Part shown: in pieces, positions 1 through 11,376 of the stretch | Layout: every line of letters starts with the position of its first letter | Numbering within the stretch: position 1 is the first letter of the stretch | Source of the DNA: Paraeggerthella hominis | Lineage (GTDB): Bacteria > Actinomycetota > Coriobacteriia > Coriobacteriales > Eggerthellaceae | Length of the DNA stretch: 64,000 nt | NCBI RefSeq assembly: GCF_021044775.1 | Contig: NZ_JAJNOQ010000009.1 | Span: forward strand, 1 to 64,000 | Direction of reading: 5' to 3' | Program-made: the position numbers and the translations under genes | The notes under the pieces: generated by a model | The model's database searches: none | Seen by the model: the letters and a program-made list of their open reading frames with translations, nothing else | Told to the model about the DNA's origin: nothing

Positions 1-97
1 GAGGCGGGGATCACCCGGTCCCATTCCGAACCCGGAAGTTAAGACCGCCATCGCCGAAAGTACTGCAGCGCAAGGCTGTGGGAGGATAGGACGTCGC
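1..97 (+). rRNA. rrf: 5S ribosomal RNA, 3' part
   Basis: The window opens inside a 5S rRNA. The conserved loop CCATTCCGAACCCGGAAG and the following GTTAAG, then the helix ending in GGATAGGACGTCGC near position 97, match bacterial 5S 3' halves. The first 20 or so bases lie before the window. A strong terminator follows, so this is the distal end of an rRNA operon. Confidence 0.93.
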
Positions 98-138
98 GCT
101 CGCGCAGGGCGCTCGGCGTTTGCCGCCGATCGCGGGGA

Positions 139-174
139 GGGGCCCCGGAGCCGTAACAGGTTCCGGGGCCCTTT
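139..174 (+). terminator. Terminator of the rRNA operon
   Basis: A 10-bp perfect stem (140-149 with 162-171) closes a 12-nt loop and is followed by TTT. It sits about 40 nt after the end of 5S, where an rRNA operon terminator is expected. Confidence 0.85.
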
Positions 175-332
175 CTGCGCTTGGGGGGACGCGCGCGAGA
201 GCTGCGCGGGGCCGTCCGCCGGGGCGTCGTGTTGATTCTGCGCCGGATCCAAAGAGGGATCGGGGCGAAGGGTATAATGAAAGCGAATACTAGTAGCTGC
301 ATTTTCCCACATGAGGGCAGAGGAGTGGTCTG

Positions 333-941
333 GTGAGCGAAAAGACGCAGGGGACAAAAACCATCGCAGAAGAAGCACTTGGCAACGAACGTCAATTCAT
401 CCAGCTGGTAAACGCGCTTTCGGGCCCGTCTCGTCGGGGCCGTCAAAATGCTGCGGCTGCGCTTGCCTTCCTTTCGAAAGACCACGCCGATCTGTTCGTT
501 CCGTACGGCGATGCGTTTATCGACGCGCTTAACCGACCGGAAGCCCAGACGCGCTGGGAGTGTCTTGACGTGCTGGCTGGCATGGTCGATCATGACTCCC
601 GCACTTGCGACAAGGCGGTTCCGGGCGCTGAGACGGCTCTGTTCGATGAGGAGAGCGGCCCTGTTCGCCTTGCGGCTATGCGCTTCTTGTGCAAGCTGGG
701 GGCTACAACGGAGAATCGCTCCGAGCGTATATGGCCGCTTATCGACGAGGCAATTCAGTGCTATCACGGGGATTTTGAATTTCAGGACATGCTGGTTGCC
801 GTGGTTGACTTTTCGTCGGGCAAGCTGTCTTCTCAGGTGAAGGACGAACTTGCTTCGCGCATGGCTTTCGACGCCTCGAACGGCAAGGGCGCGCTCAAGC
901 GCCGCGCGCAGCAAATCCTCGACAACGTGCAATCGAAGTAG
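333..941 (+). CDS. Hypothetical protein with HEAT-like helices
   Basis: A 202-aa soluble, mostly helical protein with no signal peptide or membrane segment. I do not recognise a specific family. The spacing of hydrophobic helices (for example around residues 40-70, 75-100 and 110-130, with an RxAAMRFLCKLG stretch) resembles short HEAT/ARM-type repeats, which usually act as protein-binding scaffolds. The GTG start at 333 is supported by an AGGAG at 320-324 with 8-nt spacing, and a TATAAT at 273-278 could be its -10. It is followed at once by a good terminator, so it is probably monocistronic. The function is unknown. Confidence 0.8.
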   Translation: MSEKTQGTKTIAEEALGNERQFIQLVNALSGPSRRGRQNAAAALAFLSKDHADLFVPYGDAFIDALNRPEAQTRWECLDVLAGMVDHDSRTCDKAVPGAETALFDEESGPVRLAAMRFLCKLGATTENRSERIWPLIDEAIQCYHGDFEFQDMLVAVVDFSSGKLSSQVKDELASRMAFDASNGKGALKRRAQQILDNVQSK

Positions 942-958
942 CGTATTCTCGATACCAG

Positions 959-978
959 GCGGGCCTAAGGCCCGCTTT
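959..978 (+). terminator. Intrinsic terminator
   Basis: A 7-bp GC stem (959-965 with 969-975) around a TAA loop, followed by TTT, 17 nt after the stop of the 202-aa gene. Confidence 0.8.
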
Positions 979-1051
979 CGTTCTGCGCCAATCGGGCGCC
1001 TATTCTTTTGGCAGATAGAGCTGAGCCAGCAAGGGGCAAGAAGGAGGAGGC

Positions 1052-2149
1052 ATGGCAAAGCGTACCGTGACGTTGATTCCCGGCGACGGTATAGGCTTGG
1101 AAACCTCGGCTGCAATGCAGCGCGTGGTTGAAGCGAGCGGTGCCGCCATCGCGTGGGAGGTCGCCGAAGCAGGCGCGCATACGATGGAGAATTGCGGCAC
1201 GCCTTTGCCCGACTCGACGATAGAAGCGGTCAAGCGAAACGGCGTGGCCATCAAAGGACCCATTACCACGCCTGTGGGCACGGGCTTTCGCAGCGTTAAC
1301 GTCGCCCTGCGAAGGGCGCTCGGACTGTACGTCTGCTTGCGTCCCGTGTTGTCGCTTCCCGGGGCGGGCGGTCGCTACGATGACGTGGACATGGTGATCG
1401 TGCGCGAGAACTCGGAAGACCTGTACGCTGGCATCGAGTTCGAGGAAGGTTCGCAAGCTGCACGCGATCTCATACGCTTCTGCGAAGAGACGGGTGCGGG
1501 AGCGATTCGCCCGGACTCGGGCATTTCCGTGAAGCCTATTTCGGTGACGGCGACGCGCGACATTGTGGAGTACGCTTTCGACTATGCGGCCAAACATGGG
1601 CGCACGAAGGTCACCGCCGTTCACAAAGCCAATATCATGAAGCACTCGGACGGCTTGTTCCTGCGCGTTGCGCGGGAGGTTGCCGAAGAGCGCGCGGCGT
1701 CGATAGGGTTCGACGATCGCATAGTGGATGCGTTCTGCATGAACATGGTGGTGGACCCCTCCCAATTCGATGTGGTGGTGTTCCCGAACCTGTACGGTGA
1801 CATAGCAAGCGATTTGGCTGCTGGTTTGGTGGGCGGCTTGGGCATTGCCCCTGGGGCGAACATCGGCAAGCGCTATGCAGTGTTCGAAGCCGTGCACGGC
1901 AGCGCTCCCGACATCGCGGGGCAGGACAAGGCGAACCCGACAGCGCAGATCCTGTCCGCCGCTATGATGCTTGATCATGTGGGCGAGCGCGAGGCGGCCG
2001 AGCGCATCCGTCGCGCGGTGCGCGCCGTGTATGCCGACGGTAAGTACCTGACCGCCGACATTCGCAAGGCTACAAGGTCGAGCGAGCGGGCTGCACGTTG
2101 TTCTGAGTTTACTGCGGCGCTTGAAGAAGCGCTTGAGCAGATGGATTAG
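1052..2149 (+). CDS. icd: Isocitrate/isopropylmalate dehydrogenase family; likely NAD-isocitrate dehydrogenase
   Basis: A 365-aa member of the decarboxylating beta-hydroxyacid dehydrogenases. IPGDGIG lies at the N-terminus, the substrate-binding RENSEDLYAG near residue 113, the metal-binding segment NLYGDIASD near 250, and the HGSAPDIAGQDKANPTAQ cofactor loop near 285. It oxidises and decarboxylates either isocitrate or 3-isopropylmalate. The aconitase 15 nt downstream argues for isocitrate, giving 2-oxoglutarate for glutamate synthesis. The length fits the short NAD-dependent type rather than the 415-aa NADP-dependent E. coli type. An AAGGAGGAGG precedes the ATG. Residual doubt is substrate identity (isocitrate, isopropylmalate or homoisocitrate). 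No citrate synthase is visible nearby. Confidence 0.88.
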   Translation: MAKRTVTLIPGDGIGLETSAAMQRVVEASGAAIAWEVAEAGAHTMENCGTPLPDSTIEAVKRNGVAIKGPITTPVGTGFRSVNVALRRALGLYVCLRPVLSLPGAGGRYDDVDMVIVRENSEDLYAGIEFEEGSQAARDLIRFCEETGAGAIRPDSGISVKPISVTATRDIVEYAFDYAAKHGRTKVTAVHKANIMKHSDGLFLRVAREVAEERAASIGFDDRIVDAFCMNMVVDPSQFDVVVFPNLYGDIASDLAAGLVGGLGIAPGANIGKRYAVFEAVHGSAPDIAGQDKANPTAQILSAAMMLDHVGEREAAERIRRAVRAVYADGKYLTADIRKATRSSERAARCSEFTAALEEALEQMD

Positions 2150-2164
2150 AGGAGGAGGTCGTCG

Positions 2165-4843
<2,679 letters not shown>

Positions 4844-4858
4844 GAAGAAGGTAACGAG

Positions 4859-4892
4859 GGCGCTTGATCGTCGCATTCGATCGAGCGCCTTG
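4859..4892 (+). terminator. Probable terminator after acnA
   Basis: A 12-nt arm (4859-4870) pairs with 4878-4889 with one G-T pair around a 7-nt loop, 15 nt after the acnA stop. The T run is short (TT), so termination may be partial. The next gene starts 47 nt on. Confidence 0.6.
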
Positions 4893-4939
4893 GTGTATAG
4901 TTAAGCATTTAGTATCGGGGAAAGACTGAAAGGGATGCC

Positions 4940-6910
4940 GTGAAACAGACATCCGGATTTGAAGCGCTGCTCGAAGCGCTTAAACAGTCGGGCGTGGACG
5001 TCGACGGAGGTTTCGGCGGTTCGGGCACCGGCTCGCCGTTCAACAACGACGGAGACAACGCCGGACGCGGTGGGCGCGCAAGCGATTCCGCTGCGGGTTC
5101 GGGCAATGGCGGCGGTGGAAAGCCGCCGCACGTGAACGTGGAGATCCCGTTCGCCGACCAGGTGGCTGCTTGGGGAAAGAAGGCTCTTATCGGGGCTGCC
5201 ATCCTCATCGTCATCGTGGGCTTGTGCGCGTATTGGTGGTTCCATCCGCCCATCAACATCCACAGCACGGACACGTGGATGTTCGTGGCCATGTTCATCC
5301 TGCTGCCGTTGTTCCTGCTGTTCTGGGGCAAGTCGCGCAGCTATGAGACGGGCACGAGCAAGGTGGATCCGAGCCCTGGCAAGGCGAAGGCGTTCAAGTG
5401 GGCGTCGTACCTGCCGATTCTGGTTGCGCTGCTGGGCGTTGTGGGAGCGGTGGCGTCGCTGTCCATCTTCCCGGGCAACGCCGCGAAGTACGCGAACGTG
5501 CTGCAGACGACCGAAGACAACTTCGCGCAGGACATCAAAGAGGTCAATTACTCGGAGATTCCCGTTATCGACCGCAGCTCGGCCATCCTGCTGGGCAACC
5601 GCGAGATGGGTTCCATTCCCGAGTTCGTGAGCCAGTTCGAGATCTCGCCTCTGTACAGCCAGATCAATTACCAGAGCGCGCCCGTTCGCGTGAGCCCGCT
5701 TGGTTACGCGGACCTGTTCAAGTGGTTCACGAACCGCGATGGCGGCATTCCGGCTTACGCCTTGGTGAACATGACGACGCAGGATGCCGAGATCGTCAAG
5801 CTTGGCGATAGCCCCATCTACTATTCCGAGTCCGAGCCGCTTGCGCGCAACATCGATCGCCACGTGCAGTTGAGCTACCCCTTCTACATGTTCGATCAGA
5901 AGTCCTTCGAGATCGACGACGAGGGGCATCCGTGGTGGATCTGCCCGGTGCAGACCCGCACCATCGGGCTGTTCGGCGGCACCACCATCCAGCGCGTGGT
6001 CATGGTTGACGCCACCACGGGCGAGACGCAGGATCTGGCCATCCAGGACGTTCCGCAGTGGGTCGACCATGCGTATCCGACCGATCTTCTGCTTGAGCAG
6101 TACAACTGGTCGGGCAAGTACAAGGACGGCTGGCTGAACTCCGTTCTGGGTCAGCGCAACGTGGTGCAGACCACGCCGGGAACCGATGGCAACCTGGGTT
6201 ACAACTACATTGCCAAAGACGATGACGTGTGGGTGTACACGGGCGTGACCTCGGCCACGGCGGACAACTCCATTGTGGGCTTCGTGCTGATCAACCAGCG
6301 TACGGCCGAATCGCATTTCTACTCGGTTTCGGGCGCGACGGAAGAATCGGCTATGCAGTCCGCAGAGGGCCAGGTTCAGAACTTGCGCTACCGTGCGACG
6401 TTCCCGCTTCTGATCAACGTCTCGGGGCAGCCGACGTACTTCATGGCTTTGAAGGACGACGCCGGTCTGGTGAAGCAGTTCGCCATGCTCGATATCCAGC
6501 GCTACCAGAATGTGGCCGTGGGCAACACGGTTGCCGAATGCCAGAAGGCATACCAGGCTCTGTTGGCAACGAACGGCGTTCTTTCCGATGGCGACGTGGA
6601 TACGGGCGCGCTCGAGGCGAAGGGCACGATCTCTCACATTGCCCAGGCGGTCGTGGAAGGCAACTCCCACTTCTACGTGAAGCTTGCCGAGGGTTCCAGC
6701 ATCTATGACTTCGCGTTGCCCGGGCTGATCGAGATCGTCGGATACAAGGAAGGCGACACGATCGAGTTCACCTACGTGGAGGCCGAGCCGACGAATCCTG
6801 CACAGGAGATCATCGGCGGCTCCGGCAGCGTCAAGTCTTCGAGCGATGCGGCGGAAAAGACCGCCGAGCAGGCTCAGGCAACGGGCGATGCTCAGGGGAA
6901 TGCGGCGTAG
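4940..6910 (+). CDS. Large membrane-anchored protein of unknown function
   Basis: 656 aa with a GTG start behind GAAAGGG. The first 70 residues are a Gly/Ser/Asn-rich, probably disordered cytoplasmic tail. Three membrane helices follow near residues 81-100, 113-131 and 153-174, then about 480 residues that should lie outside the cell. The distal part contains a beta-rich stretch with repeated short segments, a strand reading FVLINQRTAESHFYSVSG, and an OB-like segment near residues 560-620. The C-terminal 40 residues are Ala/Gln/Lys-rich. I do not recognise a named family. There is no cell-wall sorting signal and no catalytic motif. It is transcribed alone and ends at a very strong terminator. 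A surface or envelope role is inferred from topology only. Confidence 0.85.
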   Translation: MKQTSGFEALLEALKQSGVDVDGGFGGSGTGSPFNNDGDNAGRGGRASDSAAGSGNGGGGKPPHVNVEIPFADQVAAWGKKALIGAAILIVIVGLCAYWWFHPPINIHSTDTWMFVAMFILLPLFLLFWGKSRSYETGTSKVDPSPGKAKAFKWASYLPILVALLGVVGAVASLSIFPGNAAKYANVLQTTEDNFAQDIKEVNYSEIPVIDRSSAILLGNREMGSIPEFVSQFEISPLYSQINYQSAPVRVSPLGYADLFKWFTNRDGGIPAYALVNMTTQDAEIVKLGDSPIYYSESEPLARNIDRHVQLSYPFYMFDQKSFEIDDEGHPWWICPVQTRTIGLFGGTTIQRVVMVDATTGETQDLAIQDVPQWVDHAYPTDLLLEQYNWSGKYKDGWLNSVLGQRNVVQTTPGTDGNLGYNYIAKDDDVWVYTGVTSATADNSIVGFVLINQRTAESHFYSVSGATEESAMQSAEGQVQNLRYRATFPLLINVSGQPTYFMALKDDAGLVKQFAMLDIQRYQNVAVGNTVAECQKAYQALLATNGVLSDGDVDTGALEAKGTISHIAQAVVEGNSHFYVKLAEGSSIYDFALPGLIEIVGYKEGDTIEFTYVEAEPTNPAQEIIGGSGSVKSSSDAAEKTAEQAQATGDAQGNAA

Positions 6911-6931
6911 TTCGCTTGCATGAAACGACAG

Positions 6932-6972
6932 GTGCGGGGCTTTCCGAAAAATGGGAGGCCCCGCACTTTTTT
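6932..6972 (+). terminator. Strong intrinsic terminator
   Basis: A 9-bp GC stem (6932-6940 with 6958-6966), extended by a further 5 bp with wobbles, then TTTTTT at 6967-6972. It isolates the rplJL operon from the upstream gene. Confidence 0.92.
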
Positions 6973-6973
6973 C

Positions 6974-7002
6974 TTGACATTCTGAAAAAGCCTGTCAGAA
7001 TA
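6974..7002 (+). promoter_or_regulatory. Promoter of the rplJ-rplL operon
   Basis: A perfect -35 TTGACA (6974-6979), a 17-nt spacer and AGAATA (6997-7002), directly after the upstream terminator. It starts the L10 leader transcript. Confidence 0.8.
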
Positions 7003-7007
7003 TAAGG

Positions 7008-7170
7008 GCTGCTTCTTCGAAGCGGCGTTAATGGATGCAGTTCCGCTGCCCAAGACAGCAGGCACCGAAAGGTTTAATCGCGAAGAGACGCGGCCCGCCG
7101 AGGTGGTTCTGATAAGTTTCGCGCTTTGACGGCCCCTGTTGTCTTTGGACGGCAGGGGTCGTTTCTTTTC
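7008..7170 (+). ncRNA. Ribosomal protein L10 autoregulatory leader with attenuator hairpin
   Basis: The 5' UTR before rplJ carries the L10-binding leader seen in many bacteria, including CAAGACAGCAGGCACC near 7051-7066. By established models the L10-L12 complex binds this kink-turn-containing RNA to repress its own operon. The leader ends in a long hairpin: 7128-7143 pairs almost completely with 7148-7163, followed by the T-rich TTTCTTTTC. This allows attenuation before the coding region. The exact secondary structure was judged by eye. Confidence 0.8.
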
Positions 7171-7232
7171 TTCAAGCGACGATCCCACCCGCAAGGGGCG
7201 GAACCCGAGTTTGAGGAAAAGGAGGTGTACCA

Positions 7233-7754
7233 ATGCCCAACGTAAAGAACCAAGAGACGCTGGTCAAGATCAAGGAAGATCTGAACGGCGTTTCCGCTGT
7301 GTGGGTCGTGGATTACTGCGGCCTGAGCGTGAAGGAGATCCAGGCCCTGCGCTCGGAGATCCGTGAAGCTGGCGCGAGCCTGAAGGTGTACAAGAACACC
7401 CTGATGCACATCGCCCTGGCCGAGGCCGAGCTGCCCACGCTGGAGGACATGCTGGAAGGTCCGAGCGCGTTCGTGTTCGCTGGTGAGGACGTGGCTGCCG
7501 CTGCTAAGGCCGTCAAGAACTTCGCCAAGACCAACAAGAACCTTGAGATCAAAGGCGGCTTGATGGAAGGCGCAGCTGTTTCGGCTGCCGAGGTGGAAGC
7601 TATTGCTTCTCTGCCGTCCCGCGAAGAGCTCATCGCTCAGATCGCCGGTGCTATTTCCGGTGTTGCCCGCGGTCTTGCTGTTGCCCTCAACGGCGTGCCC
7701 AGCGGTCTTGCCCAGGTCACGAAGGCTGTGGCCGATCAGAAGGAAGCTGCGTAA
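7233..7754 (+). CDS. rplJ: 50S ribosomal protein L10
   Basis: 173 aa, normal length. L10 anchors the L7/L12 dimers on the ribosomal stalk. The N-terminal globular domain contains VSAVWVVDYCGLSVKE and the RSEIREAG/YKNTLM region that contacts 23S rRNA. The helical C-terminus (from about residue 135) binds L12 N-termini. It has a strong AAGGAGGTG Shine-Dalgarno and sits behind the L10 leader. rplL follows after 87 nt. Confidence 0.98.
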   Translation: MPNVKNQETLVKIKEDLNGVSAVWVVDYCGLSVKEIQALRSEIREAGASLKVYKNTLMHIALAEAELPTLEDMLEGPSAFVFAGEDVAAAAKAVKNFAKTNKNLEIKGGLMEGAAVSAAEVEAIASLPSREELIAQIAGAISGVARGLAVALNGVPSGLAQVTKAVADQKEAA

Positions 7755-7805
7755 ATGCAGCGTTGGCGGCATAGGAAATGCCGCCTGATGGTATGAAACA
7801 GAAGA

Positions 7806-7826
7806 GGCCGGAACCTCCGGCCGTTT
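7806..7826 (+). promoter_or_regulatory. Hairpin in the rplJ-rplL spacer
   Basis: A 7-bp perfect stem (7806-7812 with 7816-7822) followed by GTTTT lies just before the rplL Shine-Dalgarno. It may be a partial terminator or processing/translation-tuning element. L12 is needed in several-fold excess over L10, so a second, separately controlled initiation region is plausible. This is inference. Confidence 0.5.
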
Positions 7827-7841
7827 TGAAAGGAAACTAAC

Positions 7842-8219
7842 ATGGCTGTTACTCGTGAAGAGATCATCGAGGCCCTGAAGGAAATGTCGCTGCTCGAGGC
7901 TTCCGAGCTGGTTAAGGACATCGAGGAGACCTTCGGCGTGTCCGCCGCTGCTCCCGTGGCCGTGGCTGCCGCTCCGGCTGCCGACGGTGGCGCTGCCGCT
8001 GAGGAGAAGACCGACTTCGACGTTGTCCTCGAGGGCTTCGGCGACAACAAGATCGCTGTCATCAAGGTTGTCCGCGAGATCACCGGTCTGGGCCTGAAGG
8101 AGGCCAAGGAGGTCGTCGAGGGCGCTCCGAAGGCTGTCCAGGAGGGCGTCAACAAGGAGAAGGCCGAGGAGATCAAGGCCAAGCTCGAGGAAGCCGGCGC
8201 TGCTGTTACCCTGAAGTAA
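7842..8219 (+). CDS. rplL: 50S ribosomal protein L7/L12
   Basis: 125 aa, normal length. L12 is the multicopy stalk protein that recruits translation GTPases. The layout is an N-terminal dimerisation helix pair, an Ala-rich hinge near residues 40-55 (APVAVAAAPAADGG), and the C-terminal factor-binding domain with FDVVLEGFGDNKIAVIKVVR and GLGLKEAKEVVEGAP. The Shine-Dalgarno AAAGGAAA is 6 nt before the ATG. A terminator follows. Confidence 0.98.
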   Translation: MAVTREEIIEALKEMSLLEASELVKDIEETFGVSAAAPVAVAAAPAADGGAAAEEKTDFDVVLEGFGDNKIAVIKVVREITGLGLKEAKEVVEGAPKAVQEGVNKEKAEEIKAKLEEAGAAVTLK

Positions 8220-8245
8220 CTCGCTGGTTCAACGAACTTTGCACA

Positions 8246-8275
8246 GAGCCCGCTGCACTGCAGCGGGCTCTTTTA
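8246..8275 (+). terminator. Terminator of the rplJ-rplL operon
   Basis: A 10-bp perfect stem (8247-8256 with 8260-8269), ACT loop, then CTTTT. Confidence 0.92.
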
Positions 8276-8372
8276 CGCTCTTTGCCGCTGACGGAATGGC
8301 AACGAATTATTGCGCAGCAATCCCGCGCGTGTATGGTGGGAAAAACGAAAGCAAGAGAAGAAGAGGCTCGCT

Positions 8373-9269
8373 ATGCAGACAGGTTATTTTAGCGCCGCCT
8401 GGAACGATATCAAGAACTCGCCGGGTTGGTTCGGCAAGCTTGCGGTGTTGTCGCTGGTTGGACTGATCCCCGTGTTCGGGTGGATTGTCGTTTTCGGATA
8501 CTTGTTCGGATGGGCGCGCGATGTTGCTTGGAACGTGCATGCGCCCATGCCTGCTCGCATATTCGGCAACGAAGACGGCAAGCTGTACAGCCGCGGATTT
8601 TTTGCGCTGGTCATAGGCTTGGTGTGCATGCTTATTCCCTGGGTGCTGGAGTTTGTTTGGGCTATGGTCACGGGCATTGGCGCGAACTGGTCGGGTTACG
8701 GCTACGGATACGGCGGGACGCTTGCGTTTTTCGGGCTGTTCTCGTTGCTGTTCTCGGTGGTCGTTTTCGCCGGAACGTTGTTCGCCGTGGTGTTCGCGGC
8801 GGTGGGCATCATGCGTATGAGCATTTACGGCCGACTGGCTCCAGGCTTGCAGTTCGGCAAGATCTGGGCCATGATACGCCATGATTTCGGCGGCTTGGCT
8901 CGCATCTTGGGCATGGCGTTGCTGCTATGGGTGGTTGCGGGGTTCGTCATATCGGTGGTTACGATAGGCATCATGCTGGCGGGCCTGGCGATTGGCTTGG
9001 TTGCGGGCATTCCGGTGGTTCATACGGACAGCCCCGCGGTTCTGTTCGCGGCGCTCCCCGGGCTTTTGGCGCTGATCGTGGTGCTGGCCGTGGCATGCGG
9101 CGTGCTGTCCATGATGCTGAGCGTGTTCGTTTTGGCTATGGTTTCGCGCGCGCTGGGGTACTGGACGCGTCAGTTCGAGGTTCCAGCATGGCGCGGCCAA
9201 GATGATCCGATGCCGTTCGAGATCGAGGCGGCGCAAGCAAGGGCCGCAGGCCAGCAACCGCCTCGGTAG
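8373..9269 (+). CDS. DUF4013-type multi-pass membrane protein
   Basis: 298 aa. It has about six hydrophobic segments, at roughly residues 22-44, 75-100, 116-145, 176-198, 204-222 and 232-262. The opening (amphipathic segment, then a proline-containing helix and FGYLFGWARDVAWN) and overall plan match DUF4013, whose function is unknown. The ATG at 8373 is preferred because AAGAAGAGG precedes it. An in-frame ATG at 8310 has no ribosome site. It stands alone between two terminator-like hairpins. A Tyr/Gly-rich YGYGYGG loop lies between helices 2 and 3. Confidence 0.82.
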   Translation: MQTGYFSAAWNDIKNSPGWFGKLAVLSLVGLIPVFGWIVVFGYLFGWARDVAWNVHAPMPARIFGNEDGKLYSRGFFALVIGLVCMLIPWVLEFVWAMVTGIGANWSGYGYGYGGTLAFFGLFSLLFSVVVFAGTLFAVVFAAVGIMRMSIYGRLAPGLQFGKIWAMIRHDFGGLARILGMALLLWVVAGFVISVVTIGIMLAGLAIGLVAGIPVVHTDSPAVLFAALPGLLALIVVLAVACGVLSMMLSVFVLAMVSRALGYWTRQFEVPAWRGQDDPMPFEIEAAQARAAGQQPPR

Positions 9270-9303
9270 AACCGACAAACCTGGTAGTATGGAACGGTAA
9301 GTG

Positions 9304-9339
9304 CAGCCCGTTGAAGCCGAGCGCTTCGGCGGGCTGTTT
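9304..9339 (+). terminator. Terminator-like hairpin upstream of the radical SAM gene
   Basis: CAGCCCG (9304-9310) pairs with CGGGCTG (9330-9336), with an inner GAAGC/GCTTC pair, followed by TTT. It ends the DUF4013 transcript. A possible -10 (TAGTAT, 9284-9289) just before it would instead put the hairpin in the leader of the next gene. It covers the alternative ATG at 9311, which argues against that start. Confidence 0.7.
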
Positions 9340-9373
9340 GCGTTGCGACGGCAAGGAAGACGGAGGCGCAGGC

Positions 9374-11275
9374 GTGGGGGAGCGATTTTTACCGGTCAGC
9401 CGGGTTGATATGGAGCAGCGAGGCTGGGACCAGGTTGATTTCGTGTACGTGTCGGGCGACGCGTACGTGGACCACCCTTCGTTTGGGACGGCCATCATCA
9501 CGCGTTTGCTCGAGGCGCACGGGTACAAGGTGGGCGTTATCGCGCAGCCCGACTGGAACGATCCGGACAGCATCGCCGTGTTCGGGGAGCCGCGATTGGC
9601 GTTTTTCGTCTCGGCGGGTAACATGGATTCCATGGTGAACCACTACACGGTTGCGAAGAAGCGCCGCCGCACCGATGCGTACTCGCCGGGAGGCGAAGCG
9701 GGGAAGCGTCCGAACCATGCGGCGGTGGTCTACAGCAACCTGATACGGCGAACGTACAAGAAGGCTCCCATCGTGCTTGGCGGAATCGAAGCGAGCCTGC
9801 GGCGGATGGCGCATTACGATTACTGGTCGGACAAGCTCAAGCGGTCGATACTCCTTGATTCCGGCGCCGACCTGGTGTCGTACGGCATGGGGGAGCATTC
9901 GGTGGTGGAGATAGCCGACGCTTTGGCGGCGGGCCTTTCCATCGAGGACCTTACGTTCATCGACGGCACCGCGTATCGTGCGCGTTCCTTGGACCATGTG
10001 TACGATGCCGAGATGTTGCCGTCTTTCGATGATTTGCAGGCCGACAAGCTGAATTACGCGCGCAGCTTTGCCGTGCAGTACCGAAACAGCGACCCGTTCA
10101 CGGGCATGCGTCTGGTAGAGCCGTATTCCGATCACGAGTTCGTGGTGCAGAACCCGCCTGCCGCCCCCTTGACCCAGGCGGAGCTGGACGCGGTGTCGCG
10201 GCTTCCGTTCGCGCGCACGTACCACCCGATGTACGAGAGCGCCGGCGGCGTCCCGGCTATCAAGGAAGTGAAATTCAGCCTGACCAGCAACCGCGGGTGC
10301 TTCGGCGAATGCTCGTTTTGCGCGCTGACGTTTCATCAGGGGCGCATCGTGCAGGCTCGCAGCCATGAGTCGCTTGTGGCGGAGGCCGAGCTTATCGTGC
10401 AGGATCCTGACTTCAAGGGGTACATTCACGACGTGGGCGGCCCGACGGCGAACTTCCGCGCGCCGGCCTGCGCCAAGCAGATGAAGCACGGGGCCTGCCT
10501 GGGGAAGCGGTGTCTGTTTCCCGATCCTTGCCGTCAGCTCGAGGCTGATCACGAGGATTACTTGGAGCTGCTGCGCACGTTGCGCAAGCTGCCCGGCGTG
10601 AAGAAGGTGTTCGTGCGCTCGGGCATTCGCTTCGATTACGTGCTGGCGGACAGGGAACACGGCGACGACTTCGTGCGGGAGCTGTGCGCGCATCATGTAA
10701 GCGGGCAGCTGCGCGTAGCCCCGGAGCACGTGTCGGACGCAGTGCTTTCGGTGATGGGTAAGCCTCGACGCGCTGTGTACGATCGGTTCCTGGAGAAGTT
10801 CAACCAGGTCAATCGGCAGCTGGGGCTCAAGCAGTTCGCGGTGCCGTACCTTATGTCGTCGCATCCGGGATCGACGCTGGACGAGGCTATCGAGCTGGCC
10901 GAGTACTGTCGGGATCTGGGCTACATGCCCGAGCAAGTCCAGGACTTCTACCCGACGCCTTCCACCATGTCGACCGCCATGTACTTCACGGGCGTGGATC
11001 CGCGCACGATGCAGCCCGTGTACGTGCCGAAGCAGCCGCACGAGAAGGCTCTGCAGCGAGCGCTCATTCAGTATCGTGATCCGAAGAACCACGCATTGGT
11101 GCTTGAAGCCTTGCGCCGCGCGGGGAGGATGGACCTGATCGGGTACGGCCCGACGTGCTTGATAAGGCCCGATAAGGGCGAGAAGCGGGATCATCCGAGC
11201 AGGAAGGCGAAGCCCGATGACGGGCGTCGAGGCAAGGGCTCTCGGAAGAAGGGTCCTGCAACTCGGCGGCATTGA
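9374..11275 (+). CDS. YgiQ-family radical SAM protein
   Basis: 633 aa from the GTG at 9374, which has GGAGG at 9362-9366. An in-frame ATG at 9311 lies inside a hairpin without a ribosome site. The N-terminal part is a B12-binding-like YgiQ domain (YVSGDAYVDHPSFG, VIAQPDWNDP). The radical SAM core carries the CxxxCxxC cluster motif in CFGECSFC near residue 313, and the C-terminal DUF3362-type region contains VQDFYPTPSTMSTAMYFTGVDP. The last 30 residues are very basic. The family is widespread in anaerobes and its reaction is not established. It is monocistronic by appearance. Confidence 0.9.
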   Translation: MGERFLPVSRVDMEQRGWDQVDFVYVSGDAYVDHPSFGTAIITRLLEAHGYKVGVIAQPDWNDPDSIAVFGEPRLAFFVSAGNMDSMVNHYTVAKKRRRTDAYSPGGEAGKRPNHAAVVYSNLIRRTYKKAPIVLGGIEASLRRMAHYDYWSDKLKRSILLDSGADLVSYGMGEHSVVEIADALAAGLSIEDLTFIDGTAYRARSLDHVYDAEMLPSFDDLQADKLNYARSFAVQYRNSDPFTGMRLVEPYSDHEFVVQNPPAAPLTQAELDAVSRLPFARTYHPMYESAGGVPAIKEVKFSLTSNRGCFGECSFCALTFHQGRIVQARSHESLVAEAELIVQDPDFKGYIHDVGGPTANFRAPACAKQMKHGACLGKRCLFPDPCRQLEADHEDYLELLRTLRKLPGVKKVFVRSGIRFDYVLADREHGDDFVRELCAHHVSGQLRVAPEHVSDAVLSVMGKPRRAVYDRFLEKFNQVNRQLGLKQFAVPYLMSSHPGSTLDEAIELAEYCRDLGYMPEQVQDFYPTPSTMSTAMYFTGVDPRTMQPVYVPKQPHEKALQRALIQYRDPKNHALVLEALRRAGRMDLIGYGPTCLIRPDKGEKRDHPSRKAKPDDGRRGKGSRKKGPATRRH

Positions 11276-11376
11276 GCGCGCACGGGGCTCTCTGTTGTGG
11301 CACAATAGGCAGGATTTGTGCCGCGTCCGGTTCCGGGCAGGCTAGCGGAGGGATTCGACAGACAGGGGTTTGACAC

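Noticed and set aside
7008..7127. Separate small RNA gene in the rplJ leader
   Set aside because: The sequence and its terminator-like end fit the known L10 leader. No independent promoter is visible.
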